A stretch of 64,000 nt of DNA from RUG023 sp900315435 (GTDB lineage Bacteria > Spirochaetota > Spirochaetia > Sphaerochaetales > Sphaerochaetaceae): assembly GCA_902788205.1 (NCBI GenBank), contig CADAJJ010000003.1, forward strand, positions 25,874-89,873, read 5' to 3'. Position numbers and translations under genes: made by a program. Below the pieces are notes generated by a model. It ran no database searches and was not told where the DNA came from. It worked only from the letters and a program-made list of their open reading frames with translations. This document shows positions 35,274 to 43,982 of this stretch, piece after piece (within the stretch, counting starts at the first letter, position 1; each line of letters starts with the position of its first letter).

Positions 35274-35906
35274 TCAGTCCTCGTACCCTTTTTTCAGCCA
35301 TCGGACGCCCAGGTAGCAGAAGGGCGTGTCGCACAGGGCGAAAACCACCTTGAAACCCCAGTAGGGGAGCACCAGGCTGAAGACGAAGGCCGTGGTGAAC
35401 TTCGGGCTCAGGTGCCAGAAGGCCAGATACTCGAAGATACAGGTGTCGATGAACTGGCTGATGATGGTCGCGACATTGTTGCGGATCCAGAGTTTCCTGC
35501 CGTTGCAAGCCTTGCGCAGGGAGAAGAAAAGGCGCACGTCCAGGTTCTGGCTGATGATGAAGGAAATCAGCGACGCGATCGTCATGCGCAGCGTGCTGCC
35601 GAAGACGGCGACATAGGCCTCCTGGTTCCCCCAGGTGGCATTCGGCCGCATGCGGATGCACAGCCAGGTGAAGCCGAGCAGGACCACCAGCATGGCCTCG
35701 GCGACCTGGACGAACAGTCTGGCCCGTTCTTCTCCGGAGACCTCGCCGACAATATCGGTGATCAGGAACATGAATGGCATCATGAAGATTCCCACCGAGA
35801 CCCGGATTCCAGCCAGATTGGTGATTTTCGTCCCAAGCGTGTTCGCCATGACCATGAAGGCGACGTACATTCCAAGCAGAAACAGTTCTTTCTTCGATGT
35901 CCGCAT
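35274..35906 (-). CDS. VUT-family membrane protein, probable queuosine precursor transporter
   Basis: 210 residues with about six membrane helices. The family signatures are ITNLAGIRVSVGIFMMPFMF, FLITDIVGEVSGEERAR and the later ISQFIDTCIFEYLAFW. YhhQ/QPTR proteins import 7-deazaguanine precursors for queuosine in tRNA. The ATG at 35906 starts the conserved region (MRTSKKELFLLGMYVAF); the TTG at 35924 is less likely. There is no Shine-Dalgarno sequence; TAAAGT ends seven bases before the ATG. No queuosine synthesis gene is adjacent. The 150 bp between this gene and lon hold no feature I can name. Confidence 0.82.
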   Translation of the reverse strand: MRTSKKELFLLGMYVAFMVMANTLGTKITNLAGIRVSVGIFMMPFMFLITDIVGEVSGEERARLFVQVAEAMLVVLLGFTWLCIRMRPNATWGNQEAYVAVFGSTLRMTIASLISFIISQNLDVRLFFSLRKACNGRKLWIRNNVATIISQFIDTCIFEYLAFWHLSPKFTTAFVFSLVLPYWGFKVVFALCDTPFCYLGVRWLKKGYED

Positions 35907-35965
35907 GACGCATACTTTACACAAAAGGGTATCTCGGGAAAAGCGAATCGTGGTTTACAATATTG

Positions 35966-35993
35966 TTGCATTCTGTTGCGTTCGTGGTATGAT
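35966..35993 (+). promoter_or_regulatory. promoter of the carbamate kinase gene
   Basis: TTGCAT (35966-35971), 16-base spacer ending TGG, TATGAT (35988-35993): extended -10 with partial -35. GAGGAGG lies downstream in the short leader. Confidence 0.6.
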
Positions 35994-36017
35994 GGGGATG
36001 TCCGAGGAGGAATACGG

Positions 36018-36962
36018 ATGTCTGGAAAGCTGATTGTCATTGCCATTGGAGGAAACAGCCTCATTGAGGATCCAAAACACGTGACGGTTTCCGCCCAGTA
36101 CGAGGCGGCCCGGAAGACCGCGGCCCATATTGTCAGCCTGGCGAAGGCCGGCAACCGCGTCGTCATCGCCCATGGGAACGGCCCGCAGGTGGGATACATC
36201 CTGTTACGCGCCGAGTATTCCCGCTCGATCCTGCATACGGTTCCGCTTGACTCGTGCGTGGCCGATACCCAGGGCGCCATCGGCTACAACCTGCAGATGG
36301 CGTTGGACAACGAGTTCCACAAGGTAGGCATGCAGCCGCCGGTGGCGACTGTCGTCACCCAGGTGGAGGTCGCTGCCGACGACCCGTCCTTCCAGAAACC
36401 GACCAAGCCGATCGGCTCCTTCTTCAGCAAGGAAGACGCGGACTACCATGCCCTGCACGACGGCTGGAGCGTGGTGGAGGATGCGGGACGCGGCTACCGC
36501 CGTGTCGTTCCCAGCCCGAAACCGAAATCGATCGTCGAGATCGCCACGATCAAGGCCCTGCTGGACCAAGGCGTGATTGTCATCGCCGCTGGCGGTGGAG
36601 GCATCCCCGTGGTCCGCGACCAGAACGGCCTGCTCCACGGCAGGGAAGCCGTCATCGACAAAGACCTGGCCGCCGCCCTGATGGCCAAAGACCTGCATGC
36701 GGACCTTTTCGTCATCTCCACCGCGGTCGAGAAGGTCTGCCTGGACTATCGCAAGCCGACCCAGCGTACCCTTGACCAGATGACGGTCGACGAGGCGAGA
36801 ACGTACACCGCCGAAGGACAGTTCGCTCCAGGGTCCATGCTTCCGAAAGTGCAGGCGATTACCGACTTCGTCCAGAGCACCGGCAACATCGGCATCATCA
36901 CCGACCCGGAGCACCTGTACGACGCCGTTTACGGCAACCAAGGAACCAAGATTGTCCGCTGA
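36018..36962 (+). CDS. arcC: carbamate kinase
   Basis: 314 residues. It begins LIVIAIGGNSLIEDPKH and has VVIAHGNGPQVGYILLRAEY, the segment DTQGAIGYNLQMAL, VIAAGGGGIPVV and the late KVCLDYRKPTQR, all typical of ArcC. It makes ATP from carbamoyl phosphate, usually in arginine, citrulline, allantoin or agmatine fermentation, or runs in reverse. No arginine deiminase or ornithine carbamoyltransferase lies nearby, so the source of carbamoyl phosphate is not shown. GAGGAGG seven bases upstream sets the ATG at 36018; the much longer open frame upstream is antisense to the VUT gene. Confidence 0.94.
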   Translation: MSGKLIVIAIGGNSLIEDPKHVTVSAQYEAARKTAAHIVSLAKAGNRVVIAHGNGPQVGYILLRAEYSRSILHTVPLDSCVADTQGAIGYNLQMALDNEFHKVGMQPPVATVVTQVEVAADDPSFQKPTKPIGSFFSKEDADYHALHDGWSVVEDAGRGYRRVVPSPKPKSIVEIATIKALLDQGVIVIAAGGGGIPVVRDQNGLLHGREAVIDKDLAAALMAKDLHADLFVISTAVEKVCLDYRKPTQRTLDQMTVDEARTYTAEGQFAPGSMLPKVQAITDFVQSTGNIGIITDPEHLYDAVYGNQGTKIVR

Positions 36963-36990
36963 CGGTTGGAAATGCAAGGATGGCAAGAGC

Positions 36991-37479
36991 ATGGTGATCA
37001 CGTTCGGAGTGGTCGCCGTGCTCGTCCTGTGCATGTATGGCTTCTGGAGAAGCCAACGAACGAACAGCCTTGCCATGGCCTCCAGCCTGCTTTCCCAAGA
37101 GGAGGAAGAACTCCAGGCCCTGTTTTCCCAACGCTTCCAGGTGGCGGGCGAGCTGGCAACCCGGAGCGGGGATCGCGCGTTGCAGTCGATTCTTTCCGCC
37201 CCTAGGACTTCCGAGGAAGCGGTGGGCGCCGCATACGCCAGAAGCGACCAGCGGATCGCGCAGCTCCAGAGGGAATTGGCCAAAAAAGGCAGGCTGGAGG
37301 AAGTCCAGGACCTGTTTGTCCGACTGAGCGCGATTGAAGACGAAATTGTCGCCCGTTATGCCCCATACCAGAGCCGGAGGGAAGGATACCAGCGGAGCCT
37401 GACTCCAAGGGACATCAAGCGTGGGGCGAGACAGTTTCCGGTCTGGGAGATTGGAGCCGCGTTAAGCGCCCGCCCCTGA
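36991..37479 (+). CDS. unknown single-pass membrane protein with LemA-like layout
   Basis: 162 residues from the ATG at 36991 (AAGGA ten bases upstream); a TTG at 36952 overlapping arcC, with AAGGAA upstream, is an alternative start. An N-terminal membrane anchor (VITFGVVAVLVLCMYGFW) is followed by a helical, charged domain. The order of a short N-terminal helix, a TNSL-like turn and a long helical bundle recalls LemA proteins, but I see no decisive motif. The last 65 bases overlap the 3' end of the convergent Lnb-like gene, and no terminator separates them. Confidence 0.5.
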   Translation: MVITFGVVAVLVLCMYGFWRSQRTNSLAMASSLLSQEEEELQALFSQRFQVAGELATRSGDRALQSILSAPRTSEEAVGAAYARSDQRIAQLQRELAKKGRLEEVQDLFVRLSAIEDEIVARYAPYQSRREGYQRSLTPRDIKRGARQFPVWEIGAALSARP

Positions 37480-38683
37480 CCCATGCGGTCAGATAGATGG
37501 GAAGGACCAGCAACTCGGTTCCGAAGTTCGACCCGTAGGGGTTGCAAAGGGAAAGCGCCAATACCGCCAAAGCAGGTACCGAGAGCCCTTTGAGGATCCA
37601 TCGGGCCCGTTCTTCCTCGCCCTTGTGGATACTCCTCATCGCCACGAAGAGCAACGGGTTGAGGTACAGGATGGTGGTGTTGCCCCAGGTCATGTCCAGG
37701 TCGGTCAGGCACATGCCGTACAGGAGCAGGCAGGAAAGCAATCCCAAGACGGACAGGACGGTCCCCATCACCCAATGCCAGAGGGGTTTCTCCCGGACCA
37801 GAATGAGCATGGAGGACAGGCAGAGGCCGATGGCGAGGGGAAGGATCACCAGCGCAAGGAAAGGACTGCCATCCTTGTTGGCGATCGTTCCTTCCTGAAC
37901 CACCTCGCCTTGGATTCCGAAGAAATCCCCGATTGCGCCGCCCAGCGTGTCAGGCAGGAACATGGCATCCCAGAGGGAAAGCCTGGTGTCGACGCTCGGA
38001 CCTTGGAGGAAATTGAGGATCCAGCAGAGCGCCGGATTCCTGCTCAGTTTCCGGTTTGCCGCGCTCCGGTAGCTGGTGGGGGCGATTGGTTGGGTTTCCG
38101 CCCAGTCCTTGAAAGCTCCGCCGGTGGCGGCATCCACGATGTCCCGGATCCGGGTCGAGCAATTATCCCTGTAGAAATGGTAGAGGTACTGGTCGTTGCC
38201 GCTTTGGGTGTTCTCCTCCAGGAAACGGATCATTCCGAGTTTCTGGCTGTCGGAGAGGGGAAGGTCGTAGCGGATGATGCTGCGTCCGCTTTCCTCCTCG
38301 TTTCGTAGCCGCCAAGTTCCATCGGTGCGCCAGACGTTGTAGAGCATGCGTCCTTTGAGAAAGTCCAGGAAAAACCCCGGCTTGGACGTGTCGAAGACCC
38401 CATAGTCGTAGACGATCGACCTGCCATCGGGTTCCTCCACCAGAAACGCTACGTGGCCGAACCAGCTGTACAGCGGTCCTAAGGAACCCATGACCAGCAC
38501 GCTGATATGGCACTGTCCGGCATACACCTTTGCATCTCCGGACAGGGGTGTGGAGAAGTCGGTCGCCGCTAGTGCGGCTTGGCTGTCAAACGGTTGCTCG
38601 GGGTTGTAGGGATGCAAGCTGGCCCCAGTCAGGCTTGAGCCCAGACAGACGAGCAGCAACAGCAAGGCCGGAAGACGTTTCAT
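37415..38683 (-). CDS. DUF4105 (Lnb N-terminal domain) membrane protein, possible lipoprotein N-acyltransferase relative
   Basis: 422 residues. A signal peptide (MKRLPALLLLLVCLGSSLTG) is followed by a periplasmic domain with the DUF4105/Lnb_N features: SWFGHVAFLVEEPDGRSIVY, YDYGVFDTSKPGFFLDFLKG and the Cys-bearing FYRDNCSTRIRDIVDAATGG. The C-terminal third has about four to five membrane helices. Lnb of Enterococcus transfers an acyl chain within lipoproteins to make the lyso form; whether this distant member does so is unknown. The ATG at 38683 starts the signal peptide and has no Shine-Dalgarno; TGC-TATGCT ends seven bases upstream. Its 3' end overlaps the LemA-like gene by 65 bp. Confidence 0.72.
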   Translation of the reverse strand: MKRLPALLLLLVCLGSSLTGASLHPYNPEQPFDSQAALAATDFSTPLSGDAKVYAGQCHISVLVMGSLGPLYSWFGHVAFLVEEPDGRSIVYDYGVFDTSKPGFFLDFLKGRMLYNVWRTDGTWRLRNEEESGRSIIRYDLPLSDSQKLGMIRFLEENTQSGNDQYLYHFYRDNCSTRIRDIVDAATGGAFKDWAETQPIAPTSYRSAANRKLSRNPALCWILNFLQGPSVDTRLSLWDAMFLPDTLGGAIGDFFGIQGEVVQEGTIANKDGSPFLALVILPLAIGLCLSSMLILVREKPLWHWVMGTVLSVLGLLSCLLLYGMCLTDLDMTWGNTTILYLNPLLFVAMRSIHKGEEERARWILKGLSVPALAVLALSLCNPYGSNFGTELLVLPIYLTAWVRGGRLTRLQSPRPETVSPHA

Positions 38684-38690
38684 ACGGGAC

Positions 38691-38699
38691 AGCATAGCA
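38691..38699 (-). promoter_or_regulatory. extended -10 promoter of the Lnb-like gene, leaderless geometry
   Basis: Minus-strand TGC-TATGCT with seven bases to the ATG at 38683 and no ribosome-binding site. Confidence 0.5.
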
Positions 38700-38812
38700 C
38701 GAGTAACGGGGGCAATGCACGCTAGGAGAAGATTTGTGAAGTTGGGATGGCGAATGCAAGATCCTACAGTATACTTGTCAAAAACGAATCTGAATATGCA
38801 AGGAAGCAACCT

Positions 38813-40519
38813 ATGAAACGAACCATTCGGTATATCACGTTAAGCGCAGCGGTGCTCGCCCTGGCGGTCTCCTGTGGCAAGAAACAGGAAAGCTCCAGCG
38901 CTCCCGAGATTCCCCAGAGCGCTCCGGTGGCGGTTGCCAGCCGGTCCGCAAGCGAGCCAGCGAAGGCGCCGGATCCCGCCCCTGGGCCGGAACCCGTGGT
39001 CCAGGAGGAAAGTGCCCCTGTCGCCGAGACACGGACCAGGCTGTTTGACGACCTTTTCCAGGCGGCCCGGGAGGCTGCCGATGCCGGGGAGATCGAGGTC
39101 CTGCTTTCCAACGGAGCCAGCCTTTCCGCGCGGGGACCGCACGGTGTGACGCCGCTGATGATGGCCGCGCAGTACAACAAGAACGCCCAGGTGGTGCAGG
39201 CGTTGGTAGGAGATGTGCTCCACGCCAAGGACGAGCGAGGGATGCATGCCTTGGCTTACGCCGCACGCTATAACGATACTGTCGGGGTGCTGGAGGTGTT
39301 GCTTGCCGGAGCCACCCAGGATGAGAAGGACACCGCCCTCCTGCTTGCCAGCCAGTACAACACCGATGAGGTGGTCAAGGCGTTGCTGGCATCTGGCGCG
39401 AATGCCCAGGCCCGTACCCGCCGTGGCACCAAGGCCCTGTACGTAGCGGCAAGCGAGAATCAGGATCCGAATGTGGTGAAGCTCCTTTTGAGCGGCAGCC
39501 AGAACGAGCTGGATACCGCCCTTTTCTATGCCGCGAGCGGCAACTGTCCCGAGGTGGTGAAGGAGCTGTTGGACGCGGGTGCCTTCGTCAACCAGACCGA
39601 CCGCTTGGGTGCCACCGCGCTGATGTACGCCGCACGATACAACCAGAATCCCGAGGTGCTCCGCACGCTGGTTTCTGCCGGAGCGGACGTCAACCAGGTG
39701 AGCCTGTTCGGCGAGAACGCCCTGAGCTTTGCCGCGGAGAACGGCAATACCGCCATGGCGCAGGCCCTGATCGAGGAGGGAGCCGATATCAACTCGATCC
39801 AGGTCAACGGCAGGCCGGTGGTGCTGTACGCCGTCGAGTCGAAGCTTGACAACGACATCCTTGCCTATGTCCTTGACCACGGAGCCGAGGTGGACGCCCC
39901 CGACTGGTGCGGCAATACCGCCTTCATGATTGCCGCGGCTGACGGCGACTACGACCGGGCGAAGCTGTTGCTCGCGCATGGCGCCGACGTCAATGCCGTC
40001 AATTTCCGTGGGGAGACCGCTTTGACGCAGGCCGTCCGCAGGGGTGACGCGGATGCCGTCAAGGCGCTGGTCGAGGAGGCAAAGGCGGATACCTCCATGC
40101 GTGACCGCTTCGGCCTGACTGCCGGACAGGTCGCCGCGCGCCTCGGACAGAACGAGATCGCCGGTTACCTGGGAGAGAAGGTTCCTGAGGCAAAGCCCGT
40201 TCCGGTACGCAGCCAGTTCAGCTTCCGCCGTTCCTTCACCAACGACGGCTACCAGCTGCAGGTGGGGGTGCAGAAGGGGGATGTCGACGCCACGGTGACG
40301 GTCACCACCCAGGGTGGAAACGGTACGGTTGCCTACAGCGGGATCGACGCTGCCTTGGTTGACAGCTATCTCGCGGGGGAAAGCAAACAGATCGAGGGGC
40401 TGACCTACAGCGATGATGGAGCCGGTGCTGTCTCGATTTCGTATCCTGGCTATGGGCCTCTGGACGACCAGATTGTCGCCGACTGGCTGGTCGAGGACGC
40501 GTTGAGCCAAGCCTTTTGA
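38813..40519 (+). CDS. ankyrin-repeat lipoprotein with a separate C-terminal domain
   Basis: 568 residues. The signal ends in a lipobox (LALAVSC, Cys at residue 21), so it is an envelope lipoprotein. A Ser/Ala/Pro/Glu-rich linker (to about 70) precedes roughly ten ankyrin repeats (about 75-440) with recurring patterns such as GVTPLMMAAQYNKNAQVVQA and LLLAHGADVNAVNFRGETAL. Several repeats share an unusual YAARYN or ASQYN core. The last 110 residues (from SQFSFRRSFTNDGYQLQVGV) are beta-rich and not ankyrin. Protein binding at the envelope is likely; the partner is unknown. AAGGAA seven bases upstream sets the ATG. Confidence 0.82.
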   Translation: MKRTIRYITLSAAVLALAVSCGKKQESSSAPEIPQSAPVAVASRSASEPAKAPDPAPGPEPVVQEESAPVAETRTRLFDDLFQAAREAADAGEIEVLLSNGASLSARGPHGVTPLMMAAQYNKNAQVVQALVGDVLHAKDERGMHALAYAARYNDTVGVLEVLLAGATQDEKDTALLLASQYNTDEVVKALLASGANAQARTRRGTKALYVAASENQDPNVVKLLLSGSQNELDTALFYAASGNCPEVVKELLDAGAFVNQTDRLGATALMYAARYNQNPEVLRTLVSAGADVNQVSLFGENALSFAAENGNTAMAQALIEEGADINSIQVNGRPVVLYAVESKLDNDILAYVLDHGAEVDAPDWCGNTAFMIAAADGDYDRAKLLLAHGADVNAVNFRGETALTQAVRRGDADAVKALVEEAKADTSMRDRFGLTAGQVAARLGQNEIAGYLGEKVPEAKPVPVRSQFSFRRSFTNDGYQLQVGVQKGDVDATVTVTTQGGNGTVAYSGIDAALVDSYLAGESKQIEGLTYSDDGAGAVSISYPGYGPLDDQIVADWLVEDALSQAF

Positions 40520-40540
40520 CCAAACGGGCTTCTTTGGATG

Positions 40541-40568
40541 CCGCCTCTCCCTGTGAGGGGCGGTTTTC
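40541..40568 (+). terminator. intrinsic terminator after the ankyrin gene
   Basis: Nine-pair stem (40541-40549 with 40555-40563, one T-G pair) followed by TTTTCG. Confidence 0.75.
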
Positions 40569-40583
40569 GTTTCACCGCTCCCT

Positions 40584-40592
40584 TGCTATATT
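40584..40592 (+). promoter_or_regulatory. extended -10 promoter of recO
   Basis: TGC-TATATT just after the preceding terminator, with a 17-base gap to the recO GTG that includes a GAGGGA ribosome-binding site. Confidence 0.5.
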
Positions 40593-40609
40593 GGAGATGA
40601 GGGAAGAAA

Positions 40610-41362
40610 GTGGAACGGAATATCGCGACCAAGGCAATCGTGCTTTCCAGCGAGCGGAGCGGGAACGCCGACCGTCGCTTCCGGTTGTTGTCCGAGGATT
40701 TGGGAATCATCTACGTCACCAGCTTCGGTGCCCGAAAGTCGAACAAGGCGGTGAAGGTGGGTTTTTTGGCTGACGGGACTTTCTTCCTGTACCATAATCC
40801 GGTCAAGCACAGCTATACGCTCAACGATGTCGGCATCGACTCCTCCCACACGTCCATTGTGGAGGACCTGGACGCCGACTACACGGCCATGTGCTTCTGC
40901 GAGCTGTTGATCAGGACCAATGGCGGGGACCAGAAGGCGACATACCGCCTGTTGAAGGCCTCGCTGACCGCCTTGGAGACGCCGGTCGTTTCCAAAAGCC
41001 AGGTGCTGATCCAATTCATCTGGAACCTGATCGACGTGCTGGGCATGCGGCCTGACCTTTCCTGCTGTCCCTCGTGCGGACGTTCCTACGAGGAGAACGA
41101 AATCCTCGGTTTTTCCTATCCGCTTACTGCCCCTTGTTGCCAAAGTTGTGCTACAGTGGATACCAGTATGCTGCTTCCCCCCGGAGCGCGCCGGTATTTG
41201 GCCTTCACCTGCTCCATGTCCTTTGGTCAGGCGGTGACGGTCGCGTTAAGTCCTGCCGCGCGGCTGCGGATCAAGCGCTACCTGTTCAGGTACGTCTCCA
41301 TGATACTTGGTGGCAGACCCCTGAAGACCCTGGAGGGTTCGATCCTCCAGAGCATGGATTGA
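40610..41362 (+). CDS. recO: DNA repair protein RecO
   Basis: 250 residues starting with GTG at 40610. The N-terminal OB-fold has ATKAIVLSSERSGNADRRFR and LGIIYVTSFGARKSNKA; the C-terminal helical part has a four-Cys zinc cluster (CCPSCGRSYEENEI and LTAPCCQSC). RecO loads RecA with RecR onto SSB-coated single strands. Its position directly before recJ (27 bp) puts two RecF-pathway functions together. Confidence 0.9.
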   Translation: MERNIATKAIVLSSERSGNADRRFRLLSEDLGIIYVTSFGARKSNKAVKVGFLADGTFFLYHNPVKHSYTLNDVGIDSSHTSIVEDLDADYTAMCFCELLIRTNGGDQKATYRLLKASLTALETPVVSKSQVLIQFIWNLIDVLGMRPDLSCCPSCGRSYEENEILGFSYPLTAPCCQSCATVDTSMLLPPGARRYLAFTCSMSFGQAVTVALSPAARLRIKRYLFRYVSMILGGRPLKTLEGSILQSMD

Positions 41363-41389
41363 ATCTTTATGTAGTGAAGGTTTTTATAC

Positions 41390-43522
41390 ATGAAATGGAA
41401 CAAGCGCCCGGTACCTTCCCAGAAGGTACGGAGGTTGCATGAGCAGTTCGGCATCGACCTGCTCACGGCCTCCATCATGGTCCGAAGGGGCATCGAGGAC
41501 CGAGAGCAGGTCAAGTTTTATCTGGAGAATGGGCTTTCCTTTCTCCACAACCCGTTCCTGTTCGAGGATATGGAGACGGCGGTCGACCGCATTTGGGAGG
41601 CAATCGAGGGCAAGGAGCTCATCCGCGTCTTCGGTGACCGCGATGTGGATGGCATCACCAGCACGACACTTTTGGTAAGCGAATTGCAGCGACTCGGCGG
41701 CAGAGTGGATTACCGCCTTCCCGAGGGGGACGAGCCGTATGGCATGACCTTGGAGGGGATTGACGAGGCGCACCGTGACGGGGTGATGCTGGTCATCACC
41801 GTCGACTGCGGTATTTCCAGCTTCCAGGAGATCGCCAGGGCACGGGAACTGGGAATCGACACGTTGGTGCTCGACCACCATCTTTCCGACGACCAGCTGC
41901 CTCCGGCCATGGCCATCATCGACCCGAAGGTCGAGGGATGCGGCTATCCGTTCGAGCACCTGGCGGCCTGCGGTGTCGTCGCCAAGGTGATCTGGGCGCT
42001 CCGTTTCGCCAAGACCGATTTCTACCATGAGCCCTATATCCTGCTGCACGCCCAGCCGGGAAAGAGTGACACCATCGTCATCAGCGCGGTGAAGATGGAG
42101 AACTTCATGGAGGAGGAGCGTCTCTTCGAGGAAATCAATCCCGGGGTGATGGACCTGTCCACCAGCCAGTCCGCGAAGTTCCTCTCCGGAGGCCTTCCGA
42201 TTCTTGTCATCGACGCCCAGATCGAGCAGAACCAGCTTCGCACCGCCTTCGGCAAGTCGGTCGACATCAATCTGGTCGACATGCGGCCTCAGATGGAGCA
42301 GGCGCTTCCGATGATCAAGGGAAAGAGCCTCTTCACCCTGAGCACGATGAGCCGGGGTAGCAGGTATACCGAGGATGGAAACGGAGAGCTTTCCACCTTG
42401 GTCGGCCTGTTCAACGCGTTCGTCATGAAGAAATACCCCGATTTGGACAGCGGCTATGACTCGATCCTCGACCTGGTCGCCATCGGGACGGTCGCCGACT
42501 TGATGCCGATGGTCAATGAGAACCGCATCCTGGTCCGCAGGGGCCTGAAGATGATCGAGAGTGGAAGCAGGCCCAGCCTGCAGCCGCTGCTCTCCATGCA
42601 GAAACTGGCGGGTCGTCCGCTGACCAGTCTGGATATTTCCTGGTATCTTACCCCGGTGATCAACGCTGCGGGACGCATGGGCAAGCCCGAGGTCGCGCTC
42701 CAGATGCTCTTGAGCAAGGATATTCCCGCAGCCCAAGGCTACGCCACCCAGCTTGTGGAGCTGAACAAGCAACGGCAGAAACTGGGCGAGGATTCCTGGA
42801 GCAGGATTCTTCCGATAGCCAGGGATAGCTATGAGCGTTCCGGCTCGAAAATCGTCCTGGTCGAGGATGCGCAGGTGAGCAGGGGTATGACGGGTCTGAT
42901 GGCATCCCGCCTGCTGAAGCAGTTCGATGTTCCTTCCTTGGTGCTGGCGACCGTAGGAGGAGACCGCATCAGTGGTTCGATCCGTTCTCCGCAGAACTTC
43001 AACTGCCGGGATTTCCTTTCCCGCTTCGGGGACTTGTTCCAGGACTTTGGCGGCCACGCTTGCGCCGGCGGGTTCTCCATGGAAAAAGGCAAGCTCGAGG
43101 AGCTGAAGCGCCGCATCGTCGACGTGGTCGACTCGATGGATATCGGGGACTCGGAAGAGGAAAGCCTTGACATCGACTGCTCGTTGCCTGCCAGCTATCT
43201 GACCCCGGACCTGATCCGCAAGGTGGAGTTCTTCGAGCCTTATGGGGAGCAGAACAGCCAGGTTGTCTTTGCCATAGAGGGTGCCCGTATCAGCGACCTG
43301 AAGATCATGAACAGCCATTCCGGTACCGCCCAGCATGTGAAGTTCACGTTGGAGTACGGTTCCTTCAAGTGGCCTGCGGTGTACTGGAACGCGGCGGGGA
43401 AGGTCAACTCGGAGTTCGCGCTGGGGGATGTGGTGGATGTGGCCTTCCGCATGAGCCGGAACTACTTCCGGCAGGAGTCGAGCCTGCAGCTGATTGTCAT
43501 CGACTGCAAGCGGAGTTCTTGA
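41390..43522 (+). CDS. recJ: single-stranded-DNA exonuclease RecJ with a large internal insertion
   Basis: 710 residues, longer than most RecJ (about 560-600). DHH phosphoesterase motifs are present: motif I as GDRDVDG (82-88, Arg where most have Tyr), VDCG (138-141), LDHH (161-164), AIGTVAD (364-370), then INAAGRMG and the DHHA1 motif GGHACAGGF. Between the helix ending near 208 and the AIGTVAD motif lies an insert of about 145 residues whose pattern (IVISAVKMENF, LFEEINPGV, FLSGGLPILVID, DMRPQMEQALP) reads like a degenerate DnaQ-type exonuclease fold without the acidic residues. It digests 5' ends for RecF-pathway recombination and mismatch repair. The stop overlaps the rpsU -35. Confidence 0.92.
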   Translation: MKWNKRPVPSQKVRRLHEQFGIDLLTASIMVRRGIEDREQVKFYLENGLSFLHNPFLFEDMETAVDRIWEAIEGKELIRVFGDRDVDGITSTTLLVSELQRLGGRVDYRLPEGDEPYGMTLEGIDEAHRDGVMLVITVDCGISSFQEIARARELGIDTLVLDHHLSDDQLPPAMAIIDPKVEGCGYPFEHLAACGVVAKVIWALRFAKTDFYHEPYILLHAQPGKSDTIVISAVKMENFMEEERLFEEINPGVMDLSTSQSAKFLSGGLPILVIDAQIEQNQLRTAFGKSVDINLVDMRPQMEQALPMIKGKSLFTLSTMSRGSRYTEDGNGELSTLVGLFNAFVMKKYPDLDSGYDSILDLVAIGTVADLMPMVNENRILVRRGLKMIESGSRPSLQPLLSMQKLAGRPLTSLDISWYLTPVINAAGRMGKPEVALQMLLSKDIPAAQGYATQLVELNKQRQKLGEDSWSRILPIARDSYERSGSKIVLVEDAQVSRGMTGLMASRLLKQFDVPSLVLATVGGDRISGSIRSPQNFNCRDFLSRFGDLFQDFGGHACAGGFSMEKGKLEELKRRIVDVVDSMDIGDSEEESLDIDCSLPASYLTPDLIRKVEFFEPYGEQNSQVVFAIEGARISDLKIMNSHSGTAQHVKFTLEYGSFKWPAVYWNAAGKVNSEFALGDVVDVAFRMSRNYFRQESSLQLIVIDCKRSS

Positions 43523-43547
43523 CACCCTGTCCCATTTCACGTAGAGT
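43519..43547 (+). promoter_or_regulatory. rpsU promoter
   Basis: TTGACA (43519-43524, overlapping the recJ stop), 17-base spacer, TAGAGT (43542-43547). Confidence 0.7.
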
Positions 43548-43596
43548 GGACGCTGTTGAGTCCAGACCCAGGCACTGGGAAAGGAGGTGAGAGGAA

Positions 43597-43806
43597 ATGG
43601 CATTTGTCAAGGTTGACGAGCAGGAGCCTTTGGAGAAATCGATCAAGCGCTTCAAGAGAATGGTCGAGAAAGAAGGCATCATCCGCGAGTGGAAAAAGCG
43701 CGAATACTACGAAAAGCCCTCCACCATCAAGAACCGTGAGAACAAAGCGAACGCACGGAAGCAGATGAAAAAGGTCCGGAAGATGCACTCTTCCAAGAGC
43801 TATTGA
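43597..43806 (+). CDS. rpsU: 30S ribosomal protein bS21
   Basis: 69 residues. The bS21 pattern is plain: a short N-terminal strand (AFVKVDEQEPLEKSIKRFKR) followed by a basic helical region with EWKKREYYEKPS and a Lys/Arg-rich tail. It binds the 3' end of 16S rRNA near the anti-Shine-Dalgarno region. A very strong ribosome-binding site (AAAGGAGGTGAG) precedes the ATG, and the gene has its own promoter and terminator. Confidence 0.96.
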   Translation: MAFVKVDEQEPLEKSIKRFKRMVEKEGIIREWKKREYYEKPSTIKNRENKANARKQMKKVRKMHSSKSY

Positions 43807-43810
43807 GTTC

Positions 43811-43841
43811 AAAAGCCTGACTTGCAAAGTCAGGCTTTTTC
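43811..43841 (+). terminator. intrinsic terminator of rpsU
   Basis: Stem AAAAGCCTGACTT with AAGTCAGGCTTTTT around a short GCA-type loop. Past it, up to about 43980, the DNA is AT-rich with no feature I can name. Confidence 0.88.
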
Positions 43842-43982
43842 GTATCCATGGCTTCTCCCGCGATACCGTTTCATGGAATACCTCAAAAATTTCTTTTCTC
43901 TTTGGTCTCGTAGAGAAAAACTTTCTTATACCGCAGAAAATTCAGGAAATTTGCAAAAATCATCAAAATAGAATGAAATAAT

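Noticed and set aside
35412..36017. Long upstream extension of the carbamate kinase frame
   Set aside because: This part lies antisense to the VUT transporter gene. The family N terminus and AGGAGG place the start at 36018.
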